The notes beneath the pieces were generated by a model. That model did no database searches and was not told the origin of the DNA. It saw nothing but the letters and a program-made list of their open reading frames with translations. A stretch of 5,232 nucleotides of DNA from Parvibaculum sp. (lineage in GTDB: Bacteria > Pseudomonadota > Alphaproteobacteria > Parvibaculales > Parvibaculaceae), in NCBI GenBank assembly GCA_014359855.1, contig JACIYQ010000349.1, positions 1 through 5,232 on the forward strand. The letters run 5' to 3'. Below are positions 5,070 to 5,232 of this stretch, one piece after another (positions within the stretch are counted from its first letter, which is position 1; the number at the start of each line of letters is the position of its first letter). The position numbers and the translations under genes are program-made.

Positions 5070-5232
5070 GCCGCTCGCGGGCGCGGGTCAAGGGCGGTGT
5101 TTGGGGGGGCTCAGATTGCTGCCGTTTGCGGCCAGCCCCCGCCCCGAAAAATCCGAATGGATTTTTCGACCCGCCCCGAGGGGCGGGTGGGAAGAGAGGG
5201 CGGTGTTTGAGGGGGCTCGGGTTGCTGCCGTT
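5064..5232. repeat. Structured direct repeat, copy 2 (runs off the window)
   Basis: Near-identical to copy 1, starting GAGCATGCCGCTCGCGGG, with unit starts GGGCGGTGTTTG at 5092 and 5198 (period 106). It carries the same hairpins, CGAAAAATCC / GGATTTTTCG (5145-5154 / 5159-5168) and CCCGCCCC / GGGGCGGG (5170-5177 / 5180-5187). The second unit begins with ...GGGCTCGGGTTGCTGCCGTT, the same as the start of the first unit with small changes, so the array probably continues past the window end. Confidence 0.85.

Overview
The window looks like a piece of a GC-rich alphaproteobacterial chromosome (about 60-65 % G+C in coding DNA). Three things suggest this: the leftmost gene starts like the short NDUFS6-type zinc-finger proteins common in Alphaproteobacteria, the codon usage is strongly GC3-biased, and palindromic repeats of the CCGTCATTGCGAG / GGATTGC type occur at two places. 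I cannot name a genus.

Layout, left to right. 1-67: 5' end of a minus-strand zinc-finger gene. 68-798: no convincing gene, but dense in structured repeats: 11-bp-phased ACTGTCAC repeats, four GC-rich hairpins in tandem (period 32-33 bp), a perfect 9-bp inverted repeat between two 11-bp direct repeats, a REP-like palindrome and a 12-bp-arm hairpin. 799-1655: a minus-strand accessory module made of a 66-aa very basic protein, an overlapping GNAT acetyltransferase that starts at TTG, and an orphan C-terminal coding fragment with no start codon. 1761-1796: strong intrinsic terminator. 1860-4650: one minus-strand gene for an MmeI-type (type IIL/IIG) combined restriction endonuclease-methyltransferase of about 929 aa, split by a one-base frameshift near 2799, just before its target-recognition domain. 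4651-5232: two copies of a structured 105-106-bp repeat array around a REP-like palindrome and a possible gene fragment. The second array runs off the window.

Functionally this is a small defence or accessory island. The MmeI-like protein would cut and methylate DNA as one polypeptide. The GNAT pair resembles an acetyltransferase toxin-antitoxin or stress module, though the small partner is not a recognisable antitoxin. Signs of gene turnover are the frameshift, the lower GC of the target-recognition domain (about 54 % by hand count, against about 60-65 % in most flanking blocks), the truncated coding fragments and the flanking repeats. I see no rRNA, tRNA, transposase or CRISPR array.
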